A model generated the notes under the pieces. That model was not told the origin of the DNA. It ran no database searches and saw only the letters and a list, made by a program, of their open reading frames with translations. Source: Rebecca billardiae RCC1528 (Eukaryota; Haptophyta). Taken from it: a stretch of DNA of 64,000 nucleotides. The stretch spans positions 2,356,001 to 2,420,000 of the forward strand of contig OZ251230.1 in NCBI GenBank assembly GCA_965240325.2. Reading direction: 5' to 3'. Position 1 is the first letter of the stretch. Each line of letters begins with the position of its first letter. Position numbers and translations under genes: made by a program. This document shows positions 33,013 to 43,700 of the stretch, in pieces.

Positions 33013-34371
33013 ATGCCGGATCAAGAGAGCGGTGCTTCCGGGACCAACCCTTGCTTCCGACCGGCTTGGCTCGGCGACGCACAACGCCAGCCGGTGCGCT
33101 ACGCGCACAAGCTGGCCGGCATGGTCGACGTGAGGAGCCGCAAGTGTGGTCACGCTAGCTGCACCAAGGTGCCTTCGTTCGGCATGCCGGGCGACGCGCG
33201 TGCCAGCCGGTGCGCTACGCACAAGCTGGCCGGCATGGTCGACGTGAGGAGCCGCAAGTGCGGTCACGCCGGCTGCACCACGGGGCCTCACTTCGGCATG
33301 CCGGGCGACGCGCGCGCCAGCCGGTGCGCTACGCACAAGCTGGCCGGCATGGTCGACGTGAGGAGCCCCAAGTGCGGTCACGCCGGCTGCACCACGCGGC
33401 CTCACTTCGGCATGCTGGGTGACGCGCGCGCCAGCCGGTGCGCTACGCACAAGCTGGCCGGCATGGTCGACGTGAAGAGCCCCAAGTGCGGTCACGCTAG
33501 CTGCACCACGTGGCCTAACTTTGGCATGCCGGGCGACGCACGCGCCAGCCGGTGCGCTACGCACAAGCTGGCCGGCATGGTCGACGTGAGGAGCCCCAAG
33601 TGCGGTCACGCCGGCTGCACCACGCGGCCTCACTTCGGCATGCCGGGTGAAGCGCGCGCCAGCCGGTGCGCTACGCACAGGCTGGCCGGCATGGTCGACG
33701 TGATGAGCCCCAAGTGCGGTCACGCCGGCTGCACCACGCAGCCTAACTTCGGCATGCTGGGTGACGCGCGCGCCAGTCGGTGCGCTACGCACAAGCTGGG
33801 CGGCATGGTCAACGTGAAGAGCCCCAAGTGTGGTCACGCGGGCTGCACCAAGCAGCCTTCGTTCGGCATGCCGGGCGACGCGCGCGCCAGCCGGTGCGCT
33901 ACTCACAAGCTGTCTGGCATGGTGTTCAGTCGGCACGCCGTCCCCAAGCGCAGGCTGGATGGCACCGGCGACCAGGGCACGCGCGCAGCGAAGCGACGGC
34001 ACAAACACACCGGCAGCATTGCGGCTGTCTCGGACGCCGCGCCGCAGCTGCCCGCACCGCCGCCGCTCGTCGCAGTCACCGTCGTCCGCTGGCGCTTGCC
34101 AGATGGCACGATCCACTCGGTTGATGACGGGGTGGTCGATGATGGTGCCCTTGCCCTGGACGAGCGGCATCAGCGTGGCAATGCAGGTGATGCCATCCGT
34201 GCTGCCCCTGGCAACTGCGACCAGGGACTACCGGCAAGCATCAACACTACCGCTGCGCCAGGACGACCATCATCATCGATGGCGGCGGGGGCAGCACAAC
34301 GGCGGCAACCACAGGACATACCTGTGGTGATGGCCAGGAGGGTCCCTGCCCGCGACGCTGCGGGCCGATGA
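33013..34371 (+). CDS. EsV-1-7 cysteine-rich repeat protein
   Basis: The frame encodes 452 residues. Seven complete tandem units of 38 residues (114 bp) each fit the spacing C-x4-C-x16-C-x2-H-x12, for example CGHAGC, sixteen residues, then CATH. This is the EsV-1-7 motif, named from a brown-algal virus protein and known from the Ectocarpus regulator IMM and many algal relatives. A degenerate first unit (33061-33123) has lost the third Cys (RYAH instead of RCATH) through a +1 and a +2 insertion that cancel. The last unit ends LSGMVFSRH. The tail is basic (KRRLDG, AKRRHKH), perhaps nuclear, and otherwise Ala/Pro-rich. Zinc binding is inferred from the Cys/His pattern. The molecular role is unknown. 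Confidence 0.9.
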   Translation: MPDQESGASGTNPCFRPAWLGDAQRQPVRYAHKLAGMVDVRSRKCGHASCTKVPSFGMPGDARASRCATHKLAGMVDVRSRKCGHAGCTTGPHFGMPGDARASRCATHKLAGMVDVRSPKCGHAGCTTRPHFGMLGDARASRCATHKLAGMVDVKSPKCGHASCTTWPNFGMPGDARASRCATHKLAGMVDVRSPKCGHAGCTTRPHFGMPGEARASRCATHRLAGMVDVMSPKCGHAGCTTQPNFGMLGDARASRCATHKLGGMVNVKSPKCGHAGCTKQPSFGMPGDARASRCATHKLSGMVFSRHAVPKRRLDGTGDQGTRAAKRRHKHTGSIAAVSDAAPQLPAPPPLVAVTVVRWRLPDGTIHSVDDGVVDDGALALDERHQRGNAGDAIRAAPGNCDQGLPASINTTAAPGRPSSSMAAGAAQRRQPQDIPVVMARRVPARDAAGR

Positions 34372-34943
34372 AGCCGTGAAGCGTGGCCCATGGTGATGAT
34401 CTCCCGGCGGCCATCACGACCAGCTCTCGTTTGAGCGAGCGCCGGCATCGGGCCGCCGATTCCGAGACGGCACCGGCCACGGCCGACGCCACCGGCCGTG
34501 GTTCTTCAGCGCGCTCGACTTCACGCCCCTGTTCCGCTCATGTCGACCGGCGCCCCTCCACTCACGGCCGGCAAGGGCTCGCCCGGCTCGCCCACCTCGC
34601 TGCTGAAGACATTCACCGTGGCACCGACTCTGACTGGGACCTGCTGCCAGCACGTCGGCACGCTCGGCAAGCAGCTGCCCTTCAGAGTTCAGGGAGGTGT
34701 GCGCGACGGTACGTAGGGGGCAGGCGCACGGGTACGACGTGGTGCATCTTGACGTGGACTTCCTGCTCGAGCCCTGCCCCTGGCCAGACGCGGGTATTAC
34801 TGTCATCAAAAAACTCAAAAAGCCCGCCTGCTTGGAGCCGGACCCCCCCGGCCCGGACTGGCTTGACCACTGCTCGGCGAGCGGGCGGCCAGCCCGAGCG
34901 GCCAACGACCTGCGGCTGCGACACGCACGCGAGCACGGCGCAC
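34372..34943. other. Intergenic region upstream of POLD2
   Basis: 572 bp without an accepted gene. The plus strand shows a short protein-like stretch at about 34728-34865 (YDVVHLDVDFLLEPCPWPDA, IKKLKKP) in a frame different from POLD2. It could be a remnant of a glycosyltransferase-like gene or chance. Confidence 0.3.
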
Positions 34944-36795
34944 ATGGACGAGGAAGGGCTCGGCGCCTTCGAGGGCGGCCCCGACGGGCGGGCCAGCGCG
35001 TCGTACGTGCGGCAGGACGGGCCGTTCGTCATCACCGACCGGAGCCGCTCGGCGAACGGCCAGTACGCGAACATGTACTTCACCCGGCTCGCCAAGCTGC
35101 GCCAGCAGGTGCTCGAGCAGATGCGCGAGCGCTGGGGCGCGCTGCCGCAGAGCAAGACGCTCGACGTGGCGGAGGGCGCAGAGTGCGTGGTCCTCGGCAC
35201 GATCTACATGGACCTCAAGGCGAAGCCGAGCGCGCTCGAGGAGTACACCCGAGACCCCCTCGCCCCGCCCGTGCCGCCGCCCGCGCGGTACCGCGGCGCC
35301 GACACCGATCGCGTCTTTCTGGAGGACGAGGCGGGGCGGCTCGGGCTGGCGGGGGAGGCGCTGGCGTCCGTGCGCCTCGTGACGGGCGTCGTCTGCGCGG
35401 TGCGCGGCAAGATGAGCGACGCGGGCGACGTCTTCGAGGTGCGTGACGTCTGCTTCCCGGGAATCGCGCCGCAGCCGCCGCTGCCGCCGAGCGTCTCGCT
35501 CGAGCCGGCAGACGCCGAGCCGCGCGCGGACGACACGTACGTGGCGCTGGTCTCGGGGATCGTCGTCGGTGGTGACAGCGACGGCGGCCACGTCCTCGCC
35601 CTCCAGCTGCTCCTCGACTACGTCGCCGGCCACATCGGCGGCGGCGCCGACCTCTCGCTGCAGAAGCGCACGGTGCGTGTCGTCGTCGCCGGCGGGCTGG
35701 TCGGCCTCGCCGAGGGCGCGAAGGCCGGGCTGACGGAGCCGAGCAAGCCGATGCGGGTGCGTGCGCAGAAGACGCTGGCCAACTCGTTGCAGCAGCTCGA
35801 GGCGATGCTCACCCCCGTGGCCGCGACGACGCCTGTCGATCTGATGTCCGCGCTGGCGCGCTCGCGCCGCCGTGCATGCCAGCCCCGCCCCGCGCCGCGC
35901 CCTCGCGCGCGCCCACGGCCCGCCGCGCCACGGCGCCCTCGCCCTCGCCGCTGACCCTCGCACGCGCCTCTGCCGCCGCGCGACGCCCCGCCCCGCGCCA
36001 TGCGCCCGCTGGCACCCCGCCGCGCGCAGGCCGGGCGCCGGCGACCCGTGCAACATCACTATGCCTCAGCAGCCGCTGCACCCGTGCCTGCTACCCGTGT
36101 GCCACCGCTACCCGGCGTTCGCGTCGGTGACGAACCCGCACGCGTTCGAGCTCGCGGGCGTGCGCATGCTCGGCACCTCCGGCCAGCCCGTCGCCGACGC
36201 GCTCAAGTACGCCCAGGCGGAGGGCGGCGAGGCGGATTCCATCGGCGTGCTGGAAGACATGCTGAACTGGTGGGCGCAGCACGCGCCCCCGCGTGGCCCC
36301 CGCGCACGCGGCCCGCTCCGCTGCCCGCGCGCGCTGGCGCTCCGCTCTCCGCGCGCGGCGGCGGCGGCTGGTGGCGGCCGCGGCGGCGCGCTGTGCGCCC
36401 GCGCGGGCGCAGGCGGCGGCCGAGCGCGCCGCACCGCGCGCCGCACCGCGCGCAGCGCTTCCCGAATCACGACTGACGCGCCGGGCCGCGCCCCATCTCA
36501 CTGGCTGGGCGCTGCGCCGCGCAGGCGCCACATTGCGCCGAGCGCGCCCGACACGCTCCCGTGCTTCCCGTTTGCAACCACCGACCCGTTCATCACCGTC
36601 GAGTCGCCGCACGTCTTCTTCGCGGGGAACCAGCCCAAGTACGGCACGAAGCTGGTGCGCGGGCCGGCGGGGCAGGTGTGCAGGCTGGTCGCCGTGCCAG
36701 CCTTCTCCTCCACGCAGACCGCCGTGCTGCTGAATCTGCGCACGCTCCGCTGCCACCCGATCACGTTCGACGGGCTGTCGCACTTGCCGCCGTGA
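34944..36795 (+). CDS. POLD2: DNA polymerase delta small subunit
   Basis: There are three exons: 34944-35845, 36030-36269 and 36525-36795. Both GT-AG introns are phase 2 and restore the conserved joints DLM-PGAGDP and NW-RHIAPSAPDTL. The product has 470 residues, the usual POLD2 length (human about 469). The N-terminal OB-fold part has YFTRLAKLRQQV, GTIYMDLKAKPSALEEY, VFLEDEAGR and VTGVVCAVRGK. The phosphoesterase-like part has YVALVSGIVVG, MPQQPLHPCLLP, FASVTNPHAFEL, MLGTSGQ, FFAGNQPKYGTK and TAVLLNLRTLRCHPITF. The subunit bridges the catalytic subunit to the others in replicative polymerase delta, and its phosphodiesterase site is inactive in eukaryotes. The big transposon begins 265 bp after the stop. 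Confidence 0.97.
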
Positions 36796-37050
36796 GGCCG
36801 GATCGGGGCTGTGCACTTGCCGCCGTGAGGCCGGATCGGCACCCCGACGCCGGGCGGCGGCGATCTGGTGCCGAGCGCGCGCCCTGGCCCGGGCTGGCCC
36901 TGGGGCGTTATCGGCGTCACTAGCAGCCCCGCCTGGCAGTGCGTGACGCGCACGAGCACGAGTCACCAGACGACGCGTCTGGGCACCGGGCGCCCCCGTG
37001 GCGCATGTGCGCGGTGTGCTCAGCATCATGCTGACTGACGATTGATCAAC
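36796..37050. other. POLD2 3' region before the transposon
   Basis: A 29-base direct repeat ending in TTGCCGCCGTGAGGCCGGAT covers the POLD2 stop codon and recurs just after it (about 36780-36838). The rest is unremarkable spacer ending TGATCAAC before the T10 tract. Confidence 0.5.
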
Positions 37051-37060
37051 TTTTTTTTTT
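37051..37060 (+). repeat. Left T10 target-site duplication
   Basis: Ten T residues directly before the element. The same ten T residues, in the same orientation, follow the other end (52904-52913). A tract inside the inverted repeats would appear as A10 at the far side, so this is a direct repeat. Nine to eleven bp is the normal Mutator-type duplication. The homopolymer prevents exact sizing. Confidence 0.75.
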
Positions 37061-37730
37061 GGGAAAAGTTCAGAACCCCGCCGATTCGCGGCGGCTTGTG
37101 CAGAATCCCGCCAAATCGGCCAGAACCTCGCGAGGGGCTTTTCCGGACGCGATGTCCCCCAGAAGTCCGATTGTCGAACATTCGGGCAAGCCACGCGCAC
37201 GAAGATACCGAACCCCGCGATTGCGCCGAAACGGCGCAATCGCGTCTTTTGACGTCGCCGATTACGCGCAGTACCCGCGAAATGAACCCCGACGGCGAAA
37301 CACTTAATCAAACACGGGGTTCGCGTCGTTTCGACGCCCTCGCGTGCTGTTTCGGCCGCGGGGCCCCTCGCGGCTCTTCGGAGCCCGCAAAAAAGCCCCG
37401 AAGAGCCCCCATCGCCCCCACGCGCGCACCTCGCGCGAACGAGGTGCGCGCGCGCGCCCGACGCGCGCGCGCGCGCGCGCGTCGGGCTGCGGGCGGGGGG
37501 AGCGGGGGAGGCGCGCGATGCCGCCGCCTGCGCGCGCGCCGCCTCACGCGCGCGTGGCCTCCCGGCGCGCGCGCACGCGCTCTGTCCGCGTGCGCCTCCG
37601 TTGGTTTGCATAATGTGCACGCCCGCCTCCTGGCGAACTCGCGCGCGACGGCCGTGTGGCGCGCGCGCGCGCAGGCGGAGCTGGTTCGTGCGGCGTTACG
37701 CGCAAGCTACGTGCACAACATGCCGCCGCC
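37061..37730 (+). repeat. Left terminal inverted repeat (670 bp)
   Basis: It starts GGGAAAAGTTCAGAACCCCG and matches the reverse complement of 52234-52903 over the whole length. Translations of three frames in the two copies are the same to the last shared codon. It contains several hairpins: a 12-bp stem at 37216-37244 (loop GAAAC), a 10-bp stem at 37372-37381/37398-37407 and a 30-bp CG palindrome at 37457-37486. The inner 44 bases of a Pro/Arg-coding word at 37518-37561 recur at 37721-37764, across the inner edge. Confidence 0.95.
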
Positions 37731-40700
37731 TGCGCGCGCGCCGCCTCACGCGCGCGTGGCCTCCGGACGCGCGCGCAGGTGTCGCCCTTTGCCCGCTTTG
37801 GTGGTTGTACGACGGAACTGCTGCGCACGCAAGGACGATGGTGCGCGCGGCTGGGTGGCGGTGCTGCGCGCGGGCGGCTGGCAGAGGGTACTGCCTGCAC
37901 CGACGTGCGTGCCGGTGCCTCCAACGTCGCACCCCGCGCCCCCCACCCCCACCCCCCCCCCGCCCCTTTTGCCCGCCATCGTGCATCTGTTGCGCACCGT
38001 GCATCTGTCGCGCGCAGGCGGAGGCGTCATCTGACGTGGTGCAGCCCAGGCGCGTCGACGGCACCACTGTGCGCGCGTTGCGGATTGACGAGTTCGTCAG
38101 CGGAGCGGAGAGCGCGCTGAATGCTCTGCGGATGACTCCACAGAACACCCCGTGGGAGTTCAGCTTGGTCCTCGTGCTGTGCGTGCTGGGCTCGGTGAGC
38201 GCCGCCCAGGCTGGTGGTCGTGTTGGTGGCACCGGCTGCGTGCCGCCGGTGGTGTCGGATCTGGCGAGTGCGGAGGCGCTTCTCTGCTTCACCGAGTGCG
38301 TCGGTGTGCTGGCCTCAGCCGAGGCTGTACTGGACCTGGGCGGCGACATGGGCGGCTCTTGCGACAGGCTGTCTAGGCTGTCGTCTGCTGCCCTGTGGTT
38401 CCGCGCCCTGGCGTTTGCGGCGATGCATGGCGCCGGCTGCGCCGGCGCTCCCGGCGCCGAGCACTTGCCGGTGCCCACCTCGCTGTGCCCAGCTGGGTGT
38501 GACCCGGTGTCGTCGCCCCCGCCTGGCGATGCGCACGGCGCCGCTGCCGGAGGCGCTGCCGGCGGTGGGTTGCTAGGTCACGACCCGACCTCGGACTCGG
38601 GGGGGGGCTCTGTGGGCGGGGGTGCGCCGGCGCAACGGCGGCGGCAGGGGTCGCCGCCGCCGTTGCCTCGCGCCCCTGCTGCCATCGCGGTGCGTGCGGC
38701 ATGGGCGAGCTCGCCTCTGCAGGTGAAGGTGGCGCTCGCTGCGCTGTGCGCGCCCCGCCCGGACGCGGGGGACATACACGGCGTGTTCTCGACTGTGGAT
38801 GCGCGAGCGGGTGGCACAGGGGCTAAGCCGGCGCCGGCCGTGGAATACTACGCGCGCGCGGTGTTCGGCGCCGACGCCGGATGCCGCGAAGACCTCTTCG
38901 CCGCCTTTGTGCGCGTGGCGTCGGCGTCAGCCCCCGGCGTGTCCGACGCGCACGCGGCAGACCACCTGCGTACCCGTGCGTACACGAGCTTACGTGGGGC
39001 GCTGGCCCCCGCGCCGCCGCTTGCGGACCACGCGCTCTACATGGAGACGTCTTCGTCTGTGCAGGCGGGCCAACGGGCGGATCTGCTCTGGCGGGAACTG
39101 CTGCGCGCGCGCGCCACGTGGTTGCGCGCTGTGGACCAAGCGCTGCGCGCTGACGCCGAGTGCCGCCGTGCGGCCGGCCACGCAGTCCACGACGATGCAG
39201 ACGGTGCAGACTGCGACCGGCGGGTCGCTGCCGCGCGGGCGCTGCGCGCGTCCGTGTCTGACGTCGGCGACGACGGCCGCGCTGGGCTGACGGCCTTTCT
39301 CGACGCGTGCGAAGGGCGTGCGCTGTGCGAGGGCTGGCTGGCGCGGCCGTTGCTGCACGCGATCTCCGTCCTCGAGCGTCGCACTGTGTGGGCTGTCGTC
39401 ATCCCGCTCACGCCCGCACTGGTGCACGTCGGCGTGGGCGCACGTCTGCACCCGTTCCTCGACGCGACGTTCGCCGAAGCCTTGGTGGCCGATGCAGCGG
39501 TGGCGATGCCGCCGGTGACGCTGGTGGTGACTCTGGTCGGCGCGCACGCCGTCGCCGGCGCCGCCGCGCGCGTGTCCGGAGAAGCCGTGAGCGCGGTGTC
39601 AGGCGCTCTTTCGGCGGGGTGCCCTCGCCCGCCGGGGGTGCCGCAGGACCCCTCACCGGCCCTGCGCGCACCGCCACCGCGCCAAGCCCCGCCGAACACC
39701 CCCGCGTCGTCCCTGAGCCTGTGCGACATGCTCGTGCACAACTTGGCGGTCCAGCACGCGCTTCGCCGAGCCTTCGGCGACGCTGCGGCCACTGCCCACA
39801 GCGTTCGCATACCACCACACGCTGTGCAGGCGTTGCGCGACTACGTCTTTGTCCACGCCAGGTTAGGCGGGTCGGGCGACGCCTCCATGCCCCTCCACGC
39901 TGCGGACCATGCCCTCATCCGCACTGCACTCGCCTATCACTCCGCCGATGCCGCCGGCGTCGCCGCCGAGCAGCGCCGCTGGGGGGTGGGCGACCACGGC
40001 GCCGAGGCGGGCACGCCGACAGCGGTGCTGGACTGCCCACCATTCGCGGACGTGGTGACTACACTGCAGGCCTTCATGGAGGCGGTGTTCGACGTGGAGC
40101 ACTCCAGCCCCGTTCTCACTGCGTGGCACGTCTTCGCGCGCCCGTCGCCTGCGGACGCGCACGCGGGCGCAACCAGCGATGGCCAGACCGCAGCGGGCGA
40201 GGCCACCACATACGGCTGGCACGTGGACAGCGACATGGTGCACGACCCCCACGTCTGGACGGCCGTGCTCGTCGTGCACGTGCCGTCGCACCCCACGGGG
40301 GGGAACCCCTACCCGCTCGAGCTCCTGGACGCGGGCCCGGACGGACACCCCGTCGCCGCTCCGCTGCATGGCGGCGACGTGGAGGGCGGCGACGTGGCAG
40401 GCACCGTGCACATCTTCCCGTCCATGCTGTACCACCGCTCGGCGCAGGCGCCGCGGGGCGGGACCGCCCCTGCGCACAGCGACATGTCGGGGAAAAAGCC
40501 GCGGCGCGCGCACACTCTCGACGGCGATGTCATCAAGGCTGTGTTCTTGTTCGGGTCGCCCGAACTCGCCGCCGCGCTGCGCGCGGCGGGCCGCCACCGC
40601 AGCCCGATGGTGCTGGCCGCGCCGGCAGCCTCGCCTGCAGCTCTCGTCTCTGCGCCTGCGCCGCTCACGCCCCATCGCTTCGTCCTCACGCTCGAATCGG

Positions 40701-43700
40701 GCTTGCGGCACCTGTACAGCCGGAAGCTGCGCGCTGGCGCGCCTGGCGACGCGCAGGGCGCATTCCCCGCATTCAACATGGGCTCGCCCCAGCACCAGCA
40801 GTACGTGGCCGACTGCGTCGAACACGCGCTGGGCGACGCGCCGACGGCCGATCCCGAGGAGCTCTTGCGCGGCGTGACGCAGTGCGTGCATGTGCCGCCA
40901 GAACGCGCGCAGCGCCAATGGGCGCACTCGGCGCTTCTGCTCGCGCTCCCCGGTGCTGACAACGGCGACGCGTCGCTGACAGCTGCAGCCCGCTCGCCAC
41001 CTGCGGGCCCGCACGGGCAGCGCGACACGTCGCACGGCACGGGCCCTGTCCGTGCAGGGCCGGGGACACCGACGCCGCGCGGCGTGGACGGCCGCGCGCC
41101 AGGCGCCGACGCCGGCCCACGTCCTCCGGGGGCCATCAGCAGCTCGCCACCCGTCTGCCCCTGGCCTGCCCCCCCTCCCGCTGCGCGGGCGCCGCTGTTG
41201 TGCACGCAGGCGGACGCCTCCGCCGCCTGCACGAGCCCGTGTGTCGTCGTGGCGGTGCATGGCGCGCCGGCGTCCACGGGCTGTGACGGCGGCGGCGGCG
41301 GCGGAGGTGGTCCGCACGCCAATGCGCGCGTGCTGCGCGAAGGGTCCCCCGGCAGCGCCGATGTGCCAGACGGCGGCGAGGCGACTGGCGCGCATGGCGC
41401 CGGTGGCACTGCCGCCGCGGTTGCGCATTGCACGGCCGCGCCGACGCAGAGCGTGCTCGGCAACGCCGTGCGCCTGGGCGAGGAGCGCGTCGACGGCGCC
41501 GGACCGAGCGCGCTCGCGGGCGTTTTGGCCTCGAACGTCCAGGCTCGCGCCGTCGGTGGGCCTGGCACGGACAACGCGGACATGCCGCTGCCGCGGCCAC
41601 CACATGGTACCCTGCACTTGGCGCCACACGAGCTCAGGCTGGCATTCCGACCCGGCCAGGCCGCTCATGTCGGAGGCCACTTTCACGCGGCGACGGCGAC
41701 CGACGAACAACGGCAGGCTGCGAAGGCAGTGGGCACTGTTGTGCAGGACCTCGGCCGCAGTCGCTCGGCGCACACGCGTGCAGCTGCGAGCGGCAACGCA
41801 CCCCTTTTCGTCCTGAGCGCGGACTGGCAGACGCTCCTCCTCAGCGAGGATGGCGCGGGGGCCGTGAGTGGTGTCATCTCGCAGCCGGACGCCGGCAGTG
41901 CCGCGCTCGCGCGGATCGACGAGTGGGAGGCCACCGACCCACTCATGCTCTGTGAGGACGAGAGCGCGCGCTTCTGTCCCAGCGGCGACCGCGACGATGT
42001 GTCCGACGACGCTCGGGAGGGCTCCGCCCACGCTGGCGCAGCCGGTGCGTCAACTGCGCACGACCCGCTCGCGGCGCTTGTGACGTGCCCCCCGTCCGGC
42101 GCGTGCGCGCAGCCTACGCCCGCCACGCGCACGGCCGTCCCAGGCGCAAGCGCCGCGGCAGGCGCGCAGGGCCAGCCCTTGCCACAGCACCACGGCGGAG
42201 ATGCCGAGTACCACCCACTGCCCAAGCAGTCCAGAGCGGGGCAGCACCATGCGCTCGCGCCCGTGGAAGGCTGGAAGGTGTTGGGCTCGAGGCCGCCACG
42301 CCCGCACACGGAGGTGGTCCGTGACTCCTCGTTGGCGAGCGACACACTCGTGCGACCCGGCACGCGCTTCGAGCGCCTCGCGGACGCCATCACCCTCGCA
42401 GCGGAGTGCGCCGTGCACCGGCGGATCATGCCGCCGTCCGCCCAACTGGACCATTCCAAGCTGAGGGTGACGTGCACCACGCCGAACTGCGCGTTCCGTG
42501 TGCTGGTGGGCCCCGCGCCGGATCACGCCGTGTGGGGCCGACCGGCGTGGTACGTGGAGGCATCCTCCTCACACAGCCCGGACTGTTACAACAACGCCGG
42601 CGGCGCCGGCTCGCGCGCGAACCCAGTCACCTCGCCGAGTCGGTCGCGGACCAAGGCGCGAGTGCGCGTGTGGCCCTACTCCGCCAAGCAGTTGGGCAAG
42701 GCCGTCGAGCACGACTGGCGGGCGCGCTTGCGCGAGCGCGGCGCCACGCACGCGCAGTTGGCGTACGGCGTCACGGAGAGCAAGGCCGTCGCGCGCGCGC
42801 TCGTCCCGGAGAAGGTGGGTGAGAGCCTCGTGCGCAGGGCGCTCGCCGTCGCGCGCGAGCAGATTTACGGCGACGACAGCGCCATGTCGCGCGACCTGGT
42901 GGCAGTGACCGCCGGGCTCTCGGCGGAGGGCAACGCGGTCGCGCCGATCGTCTTCGCCGCGGACACAGTGCACAGCGACGTGCTCGCGATGTTCCGCCGT
43001 GTGCACGACAGCGCCCAGCGCTCGGTGCCGCTCGGCGCCAGGCGGCCCTTCGACCCGGAGGAGCCCTCGGTGAAGCGCGCCATTGACGAGGTGCGCGGGA
43101 AGAAGGCCGTCGGTGGCTTCCACTACGTGCCCAAGCAGGCCAAGCAGCTCTACCGTGAGCACTTCCTGGCCAAGGGCAACCGCGCCGTGTTCAGCGACGC
43201 GTGCCACCTGCACAGGCCGGCGAGCGGCGGTGGCAAGCGTGCCGGTGTGCGCCCCCCACCCCACCCCCCCCCCCCACCCCTTCCCCCCTTCCCCCCTTCC
43301 GTGTCCTGCAGGCCGCACACCCACGCACACACACACATGCACACCCGCCCTGGCACGCACATTCACCCGCACCCCGGCCTTCTCCGCCGGTGCCACCTGC
43401 GCGCGTCACAGGCATGCTCTTTGTGACGCTCGCAGTGAACGCCAACGGGCAGCTGTTCGTGCTCTGTGTGTCGTACATCGTCGACGTCGAGTGCCTAGAC
43501 TCGTGGTGCGCGCACGTGCGCTACTTGAAGCAGGAGCTGGGCGGTGACGACGTGTGGAACGTCGACGACTCCGTCACCATCTCCGACGGGCAGAAGGGCC
43601 TGCGCGGCGCGTGGAAGCTCCTCTGCCCCCGCAGGCACCTGTTCCTGTGCACCTTCCACAAGCGGGACAACTTCATCACGGGGTACGCGCACACGGCGAA

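Noticed and set aside
33013-34371. Recently inserted viral gene
   Set aside because: The EsV-1-7 motif is shared with viruses, but codon use and GC match the host and no other viral gene is nearby.
34697-35446. Separate 249-codon gene overlapping the start of POLD2
   Set aside because: Past about 34870 its frame turns Arg-rich, while the POLD2 frame on the same DNA is clearly coding.
37601-38017. N-terminal extension of the transposase frame upstream of 38018
   Set aside because: It begins on TTG or on an ATG at 37613 inside the repeat, is Arg/Cys-rich, and ends in a Pro run coded by a C-tract that looks like intron DNA before an acceptor at 38016-38017.
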